64,000 nucleotides of DNA from the NCBI GenBank assembly GCA_900473915.1, contig UCNG01000011.1, forward strand, positions 358,976-422,975. The letters are read 5' to 3'. The stretch comes from Hyphomicrobiales bacterium (lineage in GTDB: Bacteria > Pseudomonadota > Alphaproteobacteria > Rhizobiales > Rhizobiaceae). The notes below the pieces were generated by a model that was not told the origin of the DNA, did no database searches, and was given only the letters and a program-made list of their open reading frames with translations. A program made the translations under genes and the position numbers. The first letter of the stretch is position 1. Each line of letters opens with the position of its first letter. Below are positions 9,028 through 18,405 of the stretch, piece by piece.

Positions 9028-10122
9028 TCAGGGGTTGCTGCTAGGCCGAACGGCCAGGGCTGGCTCGACCAACCCGGCGACTTCGCGTACGAAGATACTG
9101 GGATCGCTATGCTCGGAGGCGAGATTGGTCAGCACAACGACCGTCAACCCGTCATCCACATAGCGCGAGAAGGAGGTTGTAAAGCCCTGCCACGCGCCGT
9201 CATGCTCGATCACGCGATGCCCATTGACAAAATGGATTTCCCAGCCGAAGCCATATCCTCCTCTCGGACATTGTCCCTGATGGGGGTAAGGCGTCCACAT
9301 CTTCTCCAGCGATTCCGCCGTTAGCAGAGTTTCGCCGTAAAGCGCCCGGTCCCAATGTTCGATGTCGCGGATAGTAAAATACATCGTGCCGTCTGCGGTC
9401 GCGTTGAAGGTTGGCGAGACCCATTGCTGGTTCTGGAGTTTGCCGTCAACGATTTCATAGCCGGACGACCGGTTGAGAACGATGTCGGTGTCCGAAACGA
9501 TCCGCGTCGATTTCATGCCCAACGGCGCGAAAATATTCTGTTTGAGAAATTCGCCGTAGGGCATCCCGGTAACGCGGTGAATGAGGACACCGAGCAGGAC
9601 AAAATTCGTATTTTCGTATGCCCACCCTTCACCCGCCTGAAAATCGATGGGCAGCCGTGTGATCGCCGCCACCAGCTCATTTTCGGAATAATCGCGACGG
9701 ATATCGAACGGACCGCCCGGTTTCTGCAATTCGGGCGTGTCATAGGATGAAAGCCCCGAAGTGTGCGACAGCAGATTGGCAATCTTGATTGGTTTCCAGT
9801 TCTCCGGCGCTTCGGGAAAATACTGCGCGATGCTGTCATCCAGCCCGATTTTTCCTTGCTCCACCAGCATCATGATAGCAGTAGCAGTAAAGGACTTGCC
9901 AACAGAACCCGATTGCAGAACGCTGTCCACCGTCATCGGCACATTCAGCTCGACATTTGCCAGACCATAACCCTTTGCCAGAATGATGGAGCCGTTCCTG
10001 TAAATCCCGAGCGCCAACCCCGGAATGCGCTGGCGCTTCATCTCTGCGGCTACATATCGATCGATGGTCTGGACTTTTTCAGCATCAAGGTGCGGCAGGT
10101 CACTGGTGGAAATGGATGCCAT
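9028..10122 (-). CDS. Serine hydrolase, class C beta-lactamase / D-aminopeptidase-like
   Basis: 364 aa from the ATG at 10122, which has AGGAG 7 bases upstream; an upstream ATG at 10203 lacks one. The three penicillin-recognising motifs are present: SVGK (SxxK, Ser73), YEN (169-171) and HDG (307-309, replacing KTG). HxG in place of KTG is common in class C-like esterases and D-amino-acid peptidases rather than true lactamases. No clear signal peptide precedes the domain with this start, so it may act in the cytoplasm. It is the last gene of a minus-strand peptide-uptake operon and lies 58 bases after the restored end of a D-amino-acid-dehydrogenase-like gene. That suggests hydrolysis of imported D-residue-containing peptides or amides (inference). 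Confidence 0.82.
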   Translation of the reverse strand: MASISTSDLPHLDAEKVQTIDRYVAAEMKRQRIPGLALGIYRNGSIILAKGYGLANVELNVPMTVDSVLQSGSVGKSFTATAIMMLVEQGKIGLDDSIAQYFPEAPENWKPIKIANLLSHTSGLSSYDTPELQKPGGPFDIRRDYSENELVAAITRLPIDFQAGEGWAYENTNFVLLGVLIHRVTGMPYGEFLKQNIFAPLGMKSTRIVSDTDIVLNRSSGYEIVDGKLQNQQWVSPTFNATADGTMYFTIRDIEHWDRALYGETLLTAESLEKMWTPYPHQGQCPRGGYGFGWEIHFVNGHRVIEHDGAWQGFTTSFSRYVDDGLTVVVLTNLASEHSDPSIFVREVAGLVEPALAVRPSSNP

Positions 10123-10239
10123 GATTACTCCTGAAACGAATGTCAACAACATTGGAACCCTCGCCTCGAATGGTCGGCGCCTATGAAAACCGGGATATCG
10201 CATAGGGGGCCGGATCGGTGAACGGCGCTTCCCCCGTCA

Positions 10240-11442
10240 TCAATTCGGCCAGCAGCCGACCCGTGACAGGCCCAAGGTCAAGCCGTGATGATTATGGCCG
10301 AAGCCGAACCACAAGCCCTTGTGCTTAGTGCCCGCGCCGATGACAGGGCGCATATCGGCAAGGCAGGGCCGCGCACCCATCCACGGCACGGGTTCGATGC
10401 GCTTATTGAGCGGAAAGGCGCGCCGTGCAAGCGGCTCCACGAGGTCCAACTGACTATAATTTGGACGGCTGTCGCGAGGCGCGAATTCGATTCCCGTTAA
10501 AAGCCGGACGCCCTGACGCATGGGAGACAACACAAAGCCGCCATCGGCATCGACAATGGGACGATTTAGGATAGCTTCGCCTTGCGCTGAAAAATGCACG
10601 TGATAACCACGTTTGACCGCGAACGGCATGCTGTATCCCAATTTCGCAGCCAGATCGATCGACCAGGGACCGAGCGCGATCACCGCCTCCCTGGCATGGA
10701 ATTCTTCTCTCTCGTTTTTCAGACGCCACACCTCGCCATCCCGCTCCAGTTTCGATACATCCGCCTGACAAAAGCGGCCGCCCTTTTGCAGAAACGAGGC
10801 CACATAGCTTTTCACGAGTGCTCCGGGATCGCGCACGGTGGCAGGGTCCAACCAATGAATACCACCGACCAGTTCTGAAGAAAGCTGTGGTTCCCGTTTC
10901 CGCAACGCGGCGCCATCAAGCAATTCGTAGCGCAGCCCATAGGGAACCAGCGCCTCGGTAGATGTTCTGGCCTTTTCAAATGCGGCTTCGTTGCGAAATG
11001 CCTCGATCCAGCCCGTCTTGCGCAATTCCAGCGATACGCCCGCTTCCTGCGCCAGCAGTTCATGCTCTGAGACCGAACGGCGAATGAGCGGCCACATGTC
11101 GGTCGTGGCCCTCGCCAATTGTTTGGGCGAGGATTCCCGCCAGAAGCGCCAGAGCCACGGCGCAATACGCGGCAGATATGACCAATCGAAACGCACGTCT
11201 GCCGAGCGGTTCAATCCGTAACGCAGCAAGGTCCCGAACTCGCGCGGCACCCCATAGGGCACCACGCTCGATCTTTCGATCAGCCCTGCATTGCCGTAGC
11301 TGGTCTCTTCTCCTGGTTCCCTGCGATCGACAAGCACGACGGACCTTCCGCGCTTTTGAAGATGAAGCGCGACGCAAACGCCGACTATGCCCGCCCCAAG
11401 CACCAGAACATCCGCCCGTGTCGCCGCAGCAGCGCCTGTCAT
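10240..11442 (-). CDS. DadA-like FAD-dependent D-amino acid dehydrogenase, frameshifted near C-terminus
   Basis: The start is the ATG at 11442 with GGAGA 9 bases upstream. It has an N-terminal FAD Rossmann motif GAGIVG (16-21) followed by a DAO-family oxidoreductase fold resembling DadA, which oxidises D-amino acids to 2-keto acids plus ammonia. The end is abnormal: after GHNHHGLTLG the frame gives an unrelated tail and stops at 10240. In the next frame the expected family ending continues (PVTGRLLAELMTGE and on to YAISRFS) to a TAG at 10181-10183. One missing C in a GGGCC run near 10268-10272 explains it. This is either a true frameshift or an assembly error. It lies 52 bases after the M81 gene. 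Confidence 0.8.
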   Translation of the reverse strand: MTGAAAATRADVLVLGAGIVGVCVALHLQKRGRSVVLVDRREPGEETSYGNAGLIERSSVVPYGVPREFGTLLRYGLNRSADVRFDWSYLPRIAPWLWRFWRESSPKQLARATTDMWPLIRRSVSEHELLAQEAGVSLELRKTGWIEAFRNEAAFEKARTSTEALVPYGLRYELLDGAALRKREPQLSSELVGGIHWLDPATVRDPGALVKSYVASFLQKGGRFCQADVSKLERDGEVWRLKNEREEFHAREAVIALGPWSIDLAAKLGYSMPFAVKRGYHVHFSAQGEAILNRPIVDADGGFVLSPMRQGVRLLTGIEFAPRDSRPNYSQLDLVEPLARRAFPLNKRIEPVPWMGARPCLADMRPVIGAGTKHKGLWFGFGHNHHGLTLGLSRVGCWPN

Positions 11443-11494
11443 GATTATATTCTCCACTTTCAAAGACTGCGGAAATCCCCGGCTGAATCGGTGC

Positions 11495-12976
11495 CTACAT
11501 CCGGTCGAGGGGATAAATGGGCCGGGGCACGTTCCGGTATGGAAGCTTCGCGTAATTCATCGTGCACAGTGCACCGCTATCGCAAACGATAACCTCTCCG
11601 GCAATCGGCTCGAAATCAGCGCGGAAATGCTGCATGGATTTGACCACGATCACGCGATGTGCGGTCGGCTCGATCCCGAACGCCCTGAACTGCTGCTGAT
11701 CCAGAAGTTGCGAGCGCTCACTCACGACCAATACGTTCACTCCACCGATTGCCACGACGGCGGTCGGCCCGAAGCTGAACTCAAGACCGCCCATCTGTGG
11801 GCCCGTCCCCATCAGCCTGCCGTCGCTCAGATGCATCAGCTTCGCGTTCACATCCAGCGGGGCGCCGCCAAAGCGAGGGTCCATCTTGCCGCCCAGCGAA
11901 AGGAATACCGTATCTCCAATTTCCGTCCGGGACAGACTATCTACCGCTTCCGGGTCGACCATGGGACCGAAACAGGCATCCTTAACGCCCGCTTCCAGCA
12001 AAGCAGCCAGAAGCGCCGTTGAATCACCGTAACCGCCTGCGCCGGGATTATCGGCATAGTCAGCGATGACGAGCGGGCGTGTTCCTGAATAATGCGTGGC
12101 GAGCCGGGCGGCATTTTCCGGCGTATGAAACCTGTTGAGGATGTTGGCGCGATTGTCCCACATACTGTCGGCGATCCGCTCGGCGAAAACCCTGTGCGGT
12201 GTTGCATCACCATCATAGGTCACCAGAACCGTCGGGCCCATTTCGGGAATGTCTGCACTGGCGAAAGCGCCATTGATGCTGACCGAGAGCGCTCCGGGTG
12301 TCTTTTCATGCGCCCTTGCCTCGGCGATCCATTCGACCATCGGGCCTATATCGGTGCGACCGGAATTGGCTTCCTCAAGCATGGGGCGGCGAACGAGAAG
12401 GGTTCGGGGGTTGACGGCGCCTGCCATGGCGCGCTGTAGAAGTTCGCCCGCATGATGCGCCGTCTCGCGTATGTCGACATGCGGGTAGGTTTTGAACGAG
12501 ATGAGAATATCCGCGTACTCGCACATTTTGGCGGTGACATTCGCGTGGGGATCCAGTGTTACGGCGACGGGAATGCGACGCCCCATTGCGTGACGCAACC
12601 GTTCCAGTAATTCGCCCTCCCCGTCCGGCGAAAATTCCGTCACCATCGCTCCATGAAGGCCAAGCAAAATGCCATCGAGACGGTTTCCCAGTTCACGCAC
12701 CTTGTCGATGATCCTGCCCGCAATCCGGTCGAACGCATCGCGCGTCACCGGCCCCGCCGGCTCCGCCTCGGCGCTGACCGTATGCACGACATCCCAGCCA
12801 TATAAGCGCCCCTTGTCGAGAAATCCGGCAAGCTCGGTATTCGCATCGCCACGAGCTGCAATCGCCGCCCGACCTTCAAGAATACCGACCGAAGCGAATG
12901 CTTCATAACCGGTTTTCACTCTGTTGAAGGTGTTTGTTTCATGGGCGAATTCAGCTGTCAGGACACAATAGCTCAT
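11495..12976 (-). CDS. M81/MlrC-family metallohydrolase
   Basis: 493 aa from the ATG at 12976; a longer frame from 13099 would run far into the upstream ATPase gene. The stop of that gene overlaps this start by 4 bases. The family hallmark HETNTF (12-17) and a DPHANV metal-site motif place it in the MlrC/microcystinase group (Pfam DUF1485 plus MlrC C-terminal domain), zinc-dependent hydrolases named for degrading cyclic-peptide toxin products. Many bacteria carry such genes next to Opp-type importers without any link to microcystin. Here it is co-transcribed with the importer and upstream of the DadA-like gene, so a peptide or amide amidase role is likely; the substrate is unknown. Confidence 0.85.
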   Translation of the reverse strand: MSYCVLTAEFAHETNTFNRVKTGYEAFASVGILEGRAAIAARGDANTELAGFLDKGRLYGWDVVHTVSAEAEPAGPVTRDAFDRIAGRIIDKVRELGNRLDGILLGLHGAMVTEFSPDGEGELLERLRHAMGRRIPVAVTLDPHANVTAKMCEYADILISFKTYPHVDIRETAHHAGELLQRAMAGAVNPRTLLVRRPMLEEANSGRTDIGPMVEWIAEARAHEKTPGALSVSINGAFASADIPEMGPTVLVTYDGDATPHRVFAERIADSMWDNRANILNRFHTPENAARLATHYSGTRPLVIADYADNPGAGGYGDSTALLAALLEAGVKDACFGPMVDPEAVDSLSRTEIGDTVFLSLGGKMDPRFGGAPLDVNAKLMHLSDGRLMGTGPQMGGLEFSFGPTAVVAIGGVNVLVVSERSQLLDQQQFRAFGIEPTAHRVIVVKSMQHFRADFEPIAGEVIVCDSGALCTMNYAKLPYRNVPRPIYPLDRM

Positions 12977-13935
12977 TGCGCTTCCTCTCTCTGGGCGTGA
13001 TGGCAGGCAACCTGATGGCCGACGGCGTACTGCTCCAGCGCCGGGTCGGCCTGATGACATATTCCGTTTGCCTGAGCGCAGCGTGCCGCGAAGGCACAAC
13101 TTGCGGGCAAGGCGTAGCCGCTGGGTGCTTCGCCAGCCAGTTTGGTAATCTCGCGCCGATTTTCCGGGTCCGGTTCGAAAACGCTGCTCATCAGCATTTG
13201 CGTATAGGGGTGCACTGGCACTCCCTGCTTCGGGAGCACCTCGACAATCCGGCCCGCATACATGACGATTGTCCTGTCGCAGAAATAGCGGACGAGGCTC
13301 AGATCATGGGAAATGAAAATATAGGTAAGGCCGAGTTCGCTGCGCAGCCGATCGAGCAGGCTTATAATCTGTGCCTGCACGGAGACATCCAGCGACGCAG
13401 TCGGCTCATCGAGCACGATCAGTGACGGGTTGAGCGCGAGTGCACGCGCGATACCGACACGCTGCTTCTGCCCTCCAGATAGCTGGTGGGGATAACGGCG
13501 CGCAAGAGAGGCATCAAGCCCCACCATGGTCAAAAGCTCCGCAATGCGCTTTTCCGTTCCGACCGCCTGCATCCCCTGGACCCTGAAGGGCTCCAGCAAT
13601 GCCTCGCGCGCGGTGAAGCGGGGGTCTATGGAGGAGTAAGGGTCCTGAAAGACCATCTGCATCTTCTGGCGCGAGCGCTGCATTTCCCTTTTGGAAAGCG
13701 AAGCAAGGTCACGACCTTCGAAGGCGACGCCACCCTCGCTCGGTTCCAGCAGCCGCAGGATCAATCGTGCCAGGGTCGACTTGCCGCAACCGGATTCTCC
13801 CACTACGCCGACGACTTCCCCACGGGCGACATCGAAACTCACGTCCCGCACGGCAGAGAAGATTTCCGGCTTGCGCCACAGGCGTTTCGTCACGAAGCGA
13901 CGGCTCAGATTGCTGACAGTGAGAATTCCGGTCAT
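12973..13935 (-). CDS. Oligopeptide ABC importer ATPase, OppF type
   Basis: 320 aa. Walker A GESGCGKST (46-54), ABC signature LSGGQKQR and Walker B LIVLDEPTASLD are intact. The C-terminal oligopeptide-transport extension has cysteines (CAFAARC, ANGIC) typical of the Fe-S-binding tail of Opp/Dpp ATPases. The ATG at 13935 overlaps the OppD-type stop by 4 bases, and its own stop overlaps the M81 start by 4 bases. It pairs with the OppD-type subunit to energise the importer on the cytoplasmic face. Confidence 0.9.
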   Translation of the reverse strand: MTGILTVSNLSRRFVTKRLWRKPEIFSAVRDVSFDVARGEVVGVVGESGCGKSTLARLILRLLEPSEGGVAFEGRDLASLSKREMQRSRQKMQMVFQDPYSSIDPRFTAREALLEPFRVQGMQAVGTEKRIAELLTMVGLDASLARRYPHQLSGGQKQRVGIARALALNPSLIVLDEPTASLDVSVQAQIISLLDRLRSELGLTYIFISHDLSLVRYFCDRTIVMYAGRIVEVLPKQGVPVHPYTQMLMSSVFEPDPENRREITKLAGEAPSGYALPASCAFAARCAQANGICHQADPALEQYAVGHQVACHHAQREEAQ

Positions 13936-14885
13936 ATCGATTCCACCAGATGGCACGCGACGCCAGCATGATTTCCGCATTGCCGGAACTCCGGAACACT
14001 TTCACCACAAACGGGCTGCGCCCTTGCGCAGCGGGGATGAAAATTGCACCCTGGCGGCAGCGCCGCCATGCTGGGCACCATGCTGGGAATTCCCACGAGG
14101 CTGCCTCTCTGCATGTCGCTGCGCGGAATGCAGCGAATAAGCGCCTCCGTATAGGGATGGCGGGCTGCTGCGAAAATGGATCGGACCGGCGCGCGCTCCA
14201 CGATACGACCGCAATACATGACCGCGACATGGTCGCAGGTTTGCGCGACCACGCCCATGTCATGGGTGATAAGGATCATCGCCAAGCCGCGCTGCCTGAC
14301 CAGCTCCACAAGAATGCGGATGATCTGCGCCTGAACCGTCGCATCGAGCGCCGTCGTTGGCTCGTCGGCGATCAGCAGGTCGGGCTCACCCGCCAGAGCC
14401 ATGGCGATAACGATCCGCTGCTTCATCCCTCCGGACAGTTGGTGAGGATAAAGCCGATGCACCCTTTGGGGATCGGGAATGCGCACATCCTTCATAAGCT
14501 CCAGTGCCTTTGCGAAAGCCGCCTTGCCATCGAGCCCGAGATGAAGGCGGGCAGCCTGCTCTATCTGCCTGCCGACAGGAACCATAGGGTCGAGCGATGT
14601 CATCGGATTTTGCGTGATCAGACTTATGCGGCCGCCACGCAGCCGACGCATCCCCTCTTCCGGCAAGCCGGTTATATCGCTTCCATCGAAGATAATCCGG
14701 CCCCCTGCAAAGCGGCCCCCGACATAGCCGAGCAGGCCCATGATTGCAGTGGCGGTAAGTGACTTGCCCGATCCCGATTCCCCGACCACGCCTAGGATTT
14801 CGCCACGGTCAACGCTGATTGTAACGTCGCGCACCGGTATGAAGGCCCCGAATGCTATCTGCAGTTTCTCAATGGAAAGCAGCAT
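13932..14885 (-). CDS. Oligopeptide ABC importer ATPase, OppD type
   Basis: 317 aa from the ATG at 14885, just after a GAAGGG site and 2 bases beyond the permease stop. A longer frame from 15002 lies inside the permease gene and is not credible. Walker A GESGSGKS (35-42), signature LSGGMKQR, Walker [13 protein letters not shown] and the cysteine-bearing C-terminal extension (CNFHPRC) are present. It is one of two nucleotide-binding subunits of the peptide importer encoded here. Confidence 0.9.
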   Translation of the reverse strand: MLLSIEKLQIAFGAFIPVRDVTISVDRGEILGVVGESGSGKSLTATAIMGLLGYVGGRFAGGRIIFDGSDITGLPEEGMRRLRGGRISLITQNPMTSLDPMVPVGRQIEQAARLHLGLDGKAAFAKALELMKDVRIPDPQRVHRLYPHQLSGGMKQRIVIAMALAGEPDLLIADEPTTALDATVQAQIIRILVELVRQRGLAMILITHDMGVVAQTCDHVAVMYCGRIVERAPVRSIFAAARHPYTEALIRCIPRSDMQRGSLVGIPSMVPSMAALPPGCNFHPRCARAQPVCGESVPEFRQCGNHAGVACHLVESI

Positions 14886-14887
14886 AT

Positions 14888-15742
14888 TCACCCTTCCCTC
14901 GCCCTGGTGCGGAAATCCAGCGCTCCAATGATCGCGTCGCCGACGACGTTGAGCGCGATGACCGTCAAGGCTACAGCGCAGCCGGGTATGATGATCACCC
15001 ATGGAGCCACAAAGAGCTGCGCAGTTCCCGAACTCATCATCGCTCCCCAGCTCGGTGTCGGCGGCTGGGCGCCAAGGCCGAAAAAGCCAAGCGTCGCCTC
15101 GAGAATGATGGCGTCACCCGTGGCGAGCATGGCCGCGACGAGGACTGGCGCCAGCACATTCGGCAAGAGATGCCGGAACAGGATATGGAAGCTTCCCGCC
15201 CCCAGATTGACCGCCGCCTCCACATAAGCCTCTTTCTTGATCTGCATGACCTGTGTGCGGGTCAGCCGCGCAAACTGTGCAAGATAGGCGATGGCAACCG
15301 CGATGATCACGCCATGCAGCCCCGCGCCGACCACGGCGACAAGCATGAGAGCGATGAGTATTTCCGGAAAGGACCAGGTGAGATCGATAACCGTCATCAG
15401 CGAGCGGTCGATGAAACCGCCGAAATAACCGCAGACGGCACCCAGCACCAGGCCGAGCAGAACGGAGAAACCAACCGCCGTGACACTTACGGACAAGGAA
15501 GTCTGCGCCCCGACAATTATGCGGGACAGGACGTCTCGACCGAACTCGTCCGTGCCGAATGGATGGGCGAGTGAGGGAGCCTCATTCATTATCGAGATGT
15601 TCTGCGCATCATAGGCATAGGGAGCAACGAACGGAGCGAAAATCGCCGCAAACACTAGGAGGACGATGAAGCTTGCGGCCAGAGCCACGGGCATCGAAAT
15701 GGAAAGCCGCCACCGCGACGGCAAGGTGACCGTATCGGTCAT
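14888..15742 (-). CDS. Oligopeptide ABC importer permease, OppC type
   Basis: 284 aa. An N-terminal membrane anchor is followed by the OppC N-terminal domain segment HPFGTDEFGRDVLSRI (61-76 region) and a BPD_transp_1 permease core with the EAA loop (EAAVNLGAGSFHILFRHLLPN region). Five or six transmembrane helices are expected. The start overlaps the OppB-type stop by 4 bases (ATGA). It forms the membrane channel with the OppB-type subunit. Confidence 0.9.
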   Translation of the reverse strand: MTDTVTLPSRWRLSISMPVALAASFIVLLVFAAIFAPFVAPYAYDAQNISIMNEAPSLAHPFGTDEFGRDVLSRIIVGAQTSLSVSVTAVGFSVLLGLVLGAVCGYFGGFIDRSLMTVIDLTWSFPEILIALMLVAVVGAGLHGVIIAVAIAYLAQFARLTRTQVMQIKKEAYVEAAVNLGAGSFHILFRHLLPNVLAPVLVAAMLATGDAIILEATLGFFGLGAQPPTPSWGAMMSSGTAQLFVAPWVIIIPGCAVALTVIALNVVGDAIIGALDFRTRAREG

Positions 15743-16665
15743 TTTGAAACCTCACGCTGCCTTGGGTCCATGGCCGCCTGGGCGATGTCTCCCATAAGAG
15801 TACCGAGGATGACCGCCATGGCGAGCATCAGCAGGCATCCCTGAACAAGCGGATAATCGCGCTGATTCAATGCCCGGATCAGCAATGATCCCAGACCCGG
15901 GCGGGCGAAAACCACTTCCACAGTGATTGCTCCGCCCAGAATCCAGCCGATCCGCAGGCCAAGAATGGAAATGACAGGCACAAGGGCATGACGCAGCACA
16001 TGGCGCAGGCGGATCGCATGCTCCGAAACGCCTTTTGCGCGCAGCAGCATGACGAAATCCTGTCGGGCAATCTCGATCATCGCGACCTTGGTCACGCGCG
16101 CCACCAGCGCCACGCCGCCAAGGCCCGTGGCAATGACGGGCAGGATCAGCGAGTTCCACCCGCGGGCACCCGAAACCGGAACCCAGCCCAGCCATACTGC
16201 GAATACCAGAATCAACAAAAGTCCCAGCCAGAAGCCCGGAATGGTCGAGCCGAGCAGAATGCCGGTGGTGATGCCGCTATCGATACGCGTTCCGTAATAT
16301 CTTGCCGCCACCACACCGGCGCCGATGCCAGCGATGGTTGAAAAAAGAAACGCCGCGCCGCCAAGAAGCAGGCTATCCGGGAGGTTCTGCGCGATGAGTG
16401 CCGCGACAGGCCGCGACTGGATGATCGAGGTACCGAAATCCAGCTTCAGGACATTCCCCATCCAGATGACATACTGCTCGAACAGGCTCTTATCGAGACC
16501 GTATCGGGCTGTCATCTGCTCACGCAGCGCCGGGGATGACCCGGCGCGCAGGAGGTTGTCGACCGGATTTCCCGGGACCAGATGGATCAGCAGAAAAACT
16601 ATGACGGAGACGACGAAAAAGACCGGCATAACGCCGAGAAGCCGCCGCAATATGAATGCCGTCAT
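15739..16665 (-). CDS. Oligopeptide ABC importer permease, OppB type
   Basis: 308 aa. It begins with FILRRLLGVMPVFFVVS, the standard OppB/DppB N-terminus, followed by HLVPGNPVDN and a permease core with a typical EAA region and six hydrophobic helices. It starts only 3 bases after the stop of the binding-protein gene upstream, and its stop overlaps the next permease start. Confidence 0.9.
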   Translation of the reverse strand: MTAFILRRLLGVMPVFFVVSVIVFLLIHLVPGNPVDNLLRAGSSPALREQMTARYGLDKSLFEQYVIWMGNVLKLDFGTSIIQSRPVAALIAQNLPDSLLLGGAAFLFSTIAGIGAGVVAARYYGTRIDSGITTGILLGSTIPGFWLGLLLILVFAVWLGWVPVSGARGWNSLILPVIATGLGGVALVARVTKVAMIEIARQDFVMLLRAKGVSEHAIRLRHVLRHALVPVISILGLRIGWILGGAITVEVVFARPGLGSLLIRALNQRDYPLVQGCLLMLAMAVILGTLMGDIAQAAMDPRQREVSK

Positions 16666-16668
16666 GGC

Positions 16669-18252
16669 CTACTGCCACTTCGCGTCGAGAAGCGTCATGC
16701 TCCCGATAGCGACCTCACGAATGTTCGGTGGCAGAACCAGCCTGCGATTGATGGCGTTTATTTTCTCGAATTCGTGCAGGGGAACAAATACGAAACTCTG
16801 CAACAGGTTTTCGTGATATTTCGTATATTTGGCGACCCGCTCATTCCAGTTAAGGGCGCCGCTTTCAGCATCTTCGCGCAGTTTTTCGGACTGGGGATCA
16901 TCCCAGCGCGTGCTGTTGGGATGCGGAATGTTCTGCGCACTGAAGAACCAGCCAAGGATGTCGGCATTGTCCCAATCGTAATGGCTGACGACCAGTTGAT
17001 GCTCGCCTCGCCGCAAGGCGTCCCGCAGGCTTGCGCTGTCGTATAGAGTGATGTCCACCACAAACCCCACAGCGCGCAGCTGGGCCTGAATGATTTCGGC
17101 CATGCGCTTGTAGGCCGTTTCGGAAGACGACCATAGTTGTATCTTCAGCGGCGTTCCGTCCTTGCTGCGAACACCATCCGCCCCCGGCTTCCATCCCGCC
17201 TGATCCAGCAGCTGCGTTGCTTTCGCAACATCCTTTTGGATCAGAAGCGCCGGATTCACCTTCGATTCCTCCAGCGAAGAAGCGAGAAACTGATGCGCCG
17301 CCGCGCCCGAACCGCCGAATATCGCCTTGAGAATGGGCTCCTGATCGACCGCAAGCGCCACCGCCTGCCGGATGACCGGATCGGAGAACGGCGCTGTACT
17401 CGTATTGAACTGCAAATAGGAAACGCCGGTCGCTGGCATATTACGCAATTCGATATCGCCGTTCGCTTTCAACTGGGGAACGAATTCCGTTGGAACGCCG
17501 AGCAATATATCTGCGCCGCCCGTATTCAGTTCCAGAAACGCCGTCGAGGAATCCTGTATTTCACGCAGCACCAATTTCTGGATCGCAGGCGCTCCCTTAT
17601 TCTGCGAAAGCTCGCTTCCCCAGGCATAATCCTCGTTGGCGACAAGGATCGTCTCCTGTCCGACAACGAAGCTTTCCAGCCTGTAGGCTCCAGTGCCAAC
17701 CGCTGTCATAACGCCGAAATTCTCTCCCGCTGCGTCATAGGCCTTGGGAGATGGAATACCCATGAAATAGGAGGCCAGGTTATAGAGCAAATTCGGATCG
17801 GGCCGCTTCATCTCGAAACGCACGCTATGCTCATCCAACACGACGACCCGTTCGATTGCACCAGCCACATGCTCGTTCGCAGTGCCTTTGAACCGGGGTA
17901 TCCACCAGGCGATTACATCGGCATTGAAAGGTTCGCCGTCATGGAAGCGGACGTTCTTCTTCAGCTGGAATGTCCAGTTGAGACCGTCATCGCTCTCCTG
18001 CCAGGACTGTGCCAGATGCGGATGAAATGTGTGCTCATTGGACATAGCAACGAGCCGGTCATAGATCAGATCAGCGGCGACGCTCAAAAGCGTGGCGCGA
18101 ATCGGATCAAGATGCGGCGCACCGGTTTCATCGCTCGAGAGGATGATCGTGGCTTCCGAAGGCGCTGCCTGTGCGGGCAGAAGTGCGGAAAACGAGACCG
18201 CCGTTGCCAGCACAAGGGCTGACGATGACAGCAGAAATACGCGACGGTTCAT
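16669..18252 (-). CDS. Peptide ABC importer periplasmic binding protein, OppA/DppA type (SBP family 5)
   Basis: 527 aa. A Sec signal peptide is visible (basic MNRR, hydrophobic run, AQAA cleavage region near residue 29). The mature part is a family 5 extracellular solute-binding protein (GLNWTFQLKKNVRFHDG and NADVIAWW are typical). It delivers peptides or related solutes to the permease pair encoded immediately downstream. It is the first gene of the minus-strand operon through the serine hydrolase. The promoter region is shared with a divergent RpiR-family regulator, whose probable operator lies between the two. Confidence 0.9.
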   Translation of the reverse strand: MNRRVFLLSSSALVLATAVSFSALLPAQAAPSEATIILSSDETGAPHLDPIRATLLSVAADLIYDRLVAMSNEHTFHPHLAQSWQESDDGLNWTFQLKKNVRFHDGEPFNADVIAWWIPRFKGTANEHVAGAIERVVVLDEHSVRFEMKRPDPNLLYNLASYFMGIPSPKAYDAAGENFGVMTAVGTGAYRLESFVVGQETILVANEDYAWGSELSQNKGAPAIQKLVLREIQDSSTAFLELNTGGADILLGVPTEFVPQLKANGDIELRNMPATGVSYLQFNTSTAPFSDPVIRQAVALAVDQEPILKAIFGGSGAAAHQFLASSLEESKVNPALLIQKDVAKATQLLDQAGWKPGADGVRSKDGTPLKIQLWSSSETAYKRMAEIIQAQLRAVGFVVDITLYDSASLRDALRRGEHQLVVSHYDWDNADILGWFFSAQNIPHPNSTRWDDPQSEKLREDAESGALNWNERVAKYTKYHENLLQSFVFVPLHEFEKINAINRRLVLPPNIREVAIGSMTLLDAKWQ

Positions 18253-18338
18253 AACTCCTCCACTGACCGTTCATATGTTCCGGATTGCGCGTCTTGTTTG
18301 GCGATGCCTTGACGCGTCATATTAGGGCTGAGGGTATT

Positions 18339-18384
18339 TTGGTATATTTCTATCGTCAATACATTTATGACAGAAAAATACCAA
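18339..18384. promoter_or_regulatory. Inverted-repeat operator candidate between opp-type operon and RpiR gene
   Basis: TTGGTATATTTCT (18339-18351) and AGAAAAATACCAA (18372-18384) are inverted repeats matching at 12 of 13 positions, with 20 bases between them. Arm centres are about 33 bases (three helix turns) apart, which suits a dimeric or tetrameric regulator. It sits in the divergent intergenic region, 21 bases before the RpiR gene start, so auto-control and control of the importer operon are both likely. Confidence 0.55.
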
Positions 18385-18405
18385 TACTGAAAAAAGGGAG
18401 AGTCA

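Noticed and set aside
17137-18222. Plus-strand open frame of 361 codons
   Set aside because: Antisense to the peptide-binding-protein gene, which has a signal peptide and family motifs.
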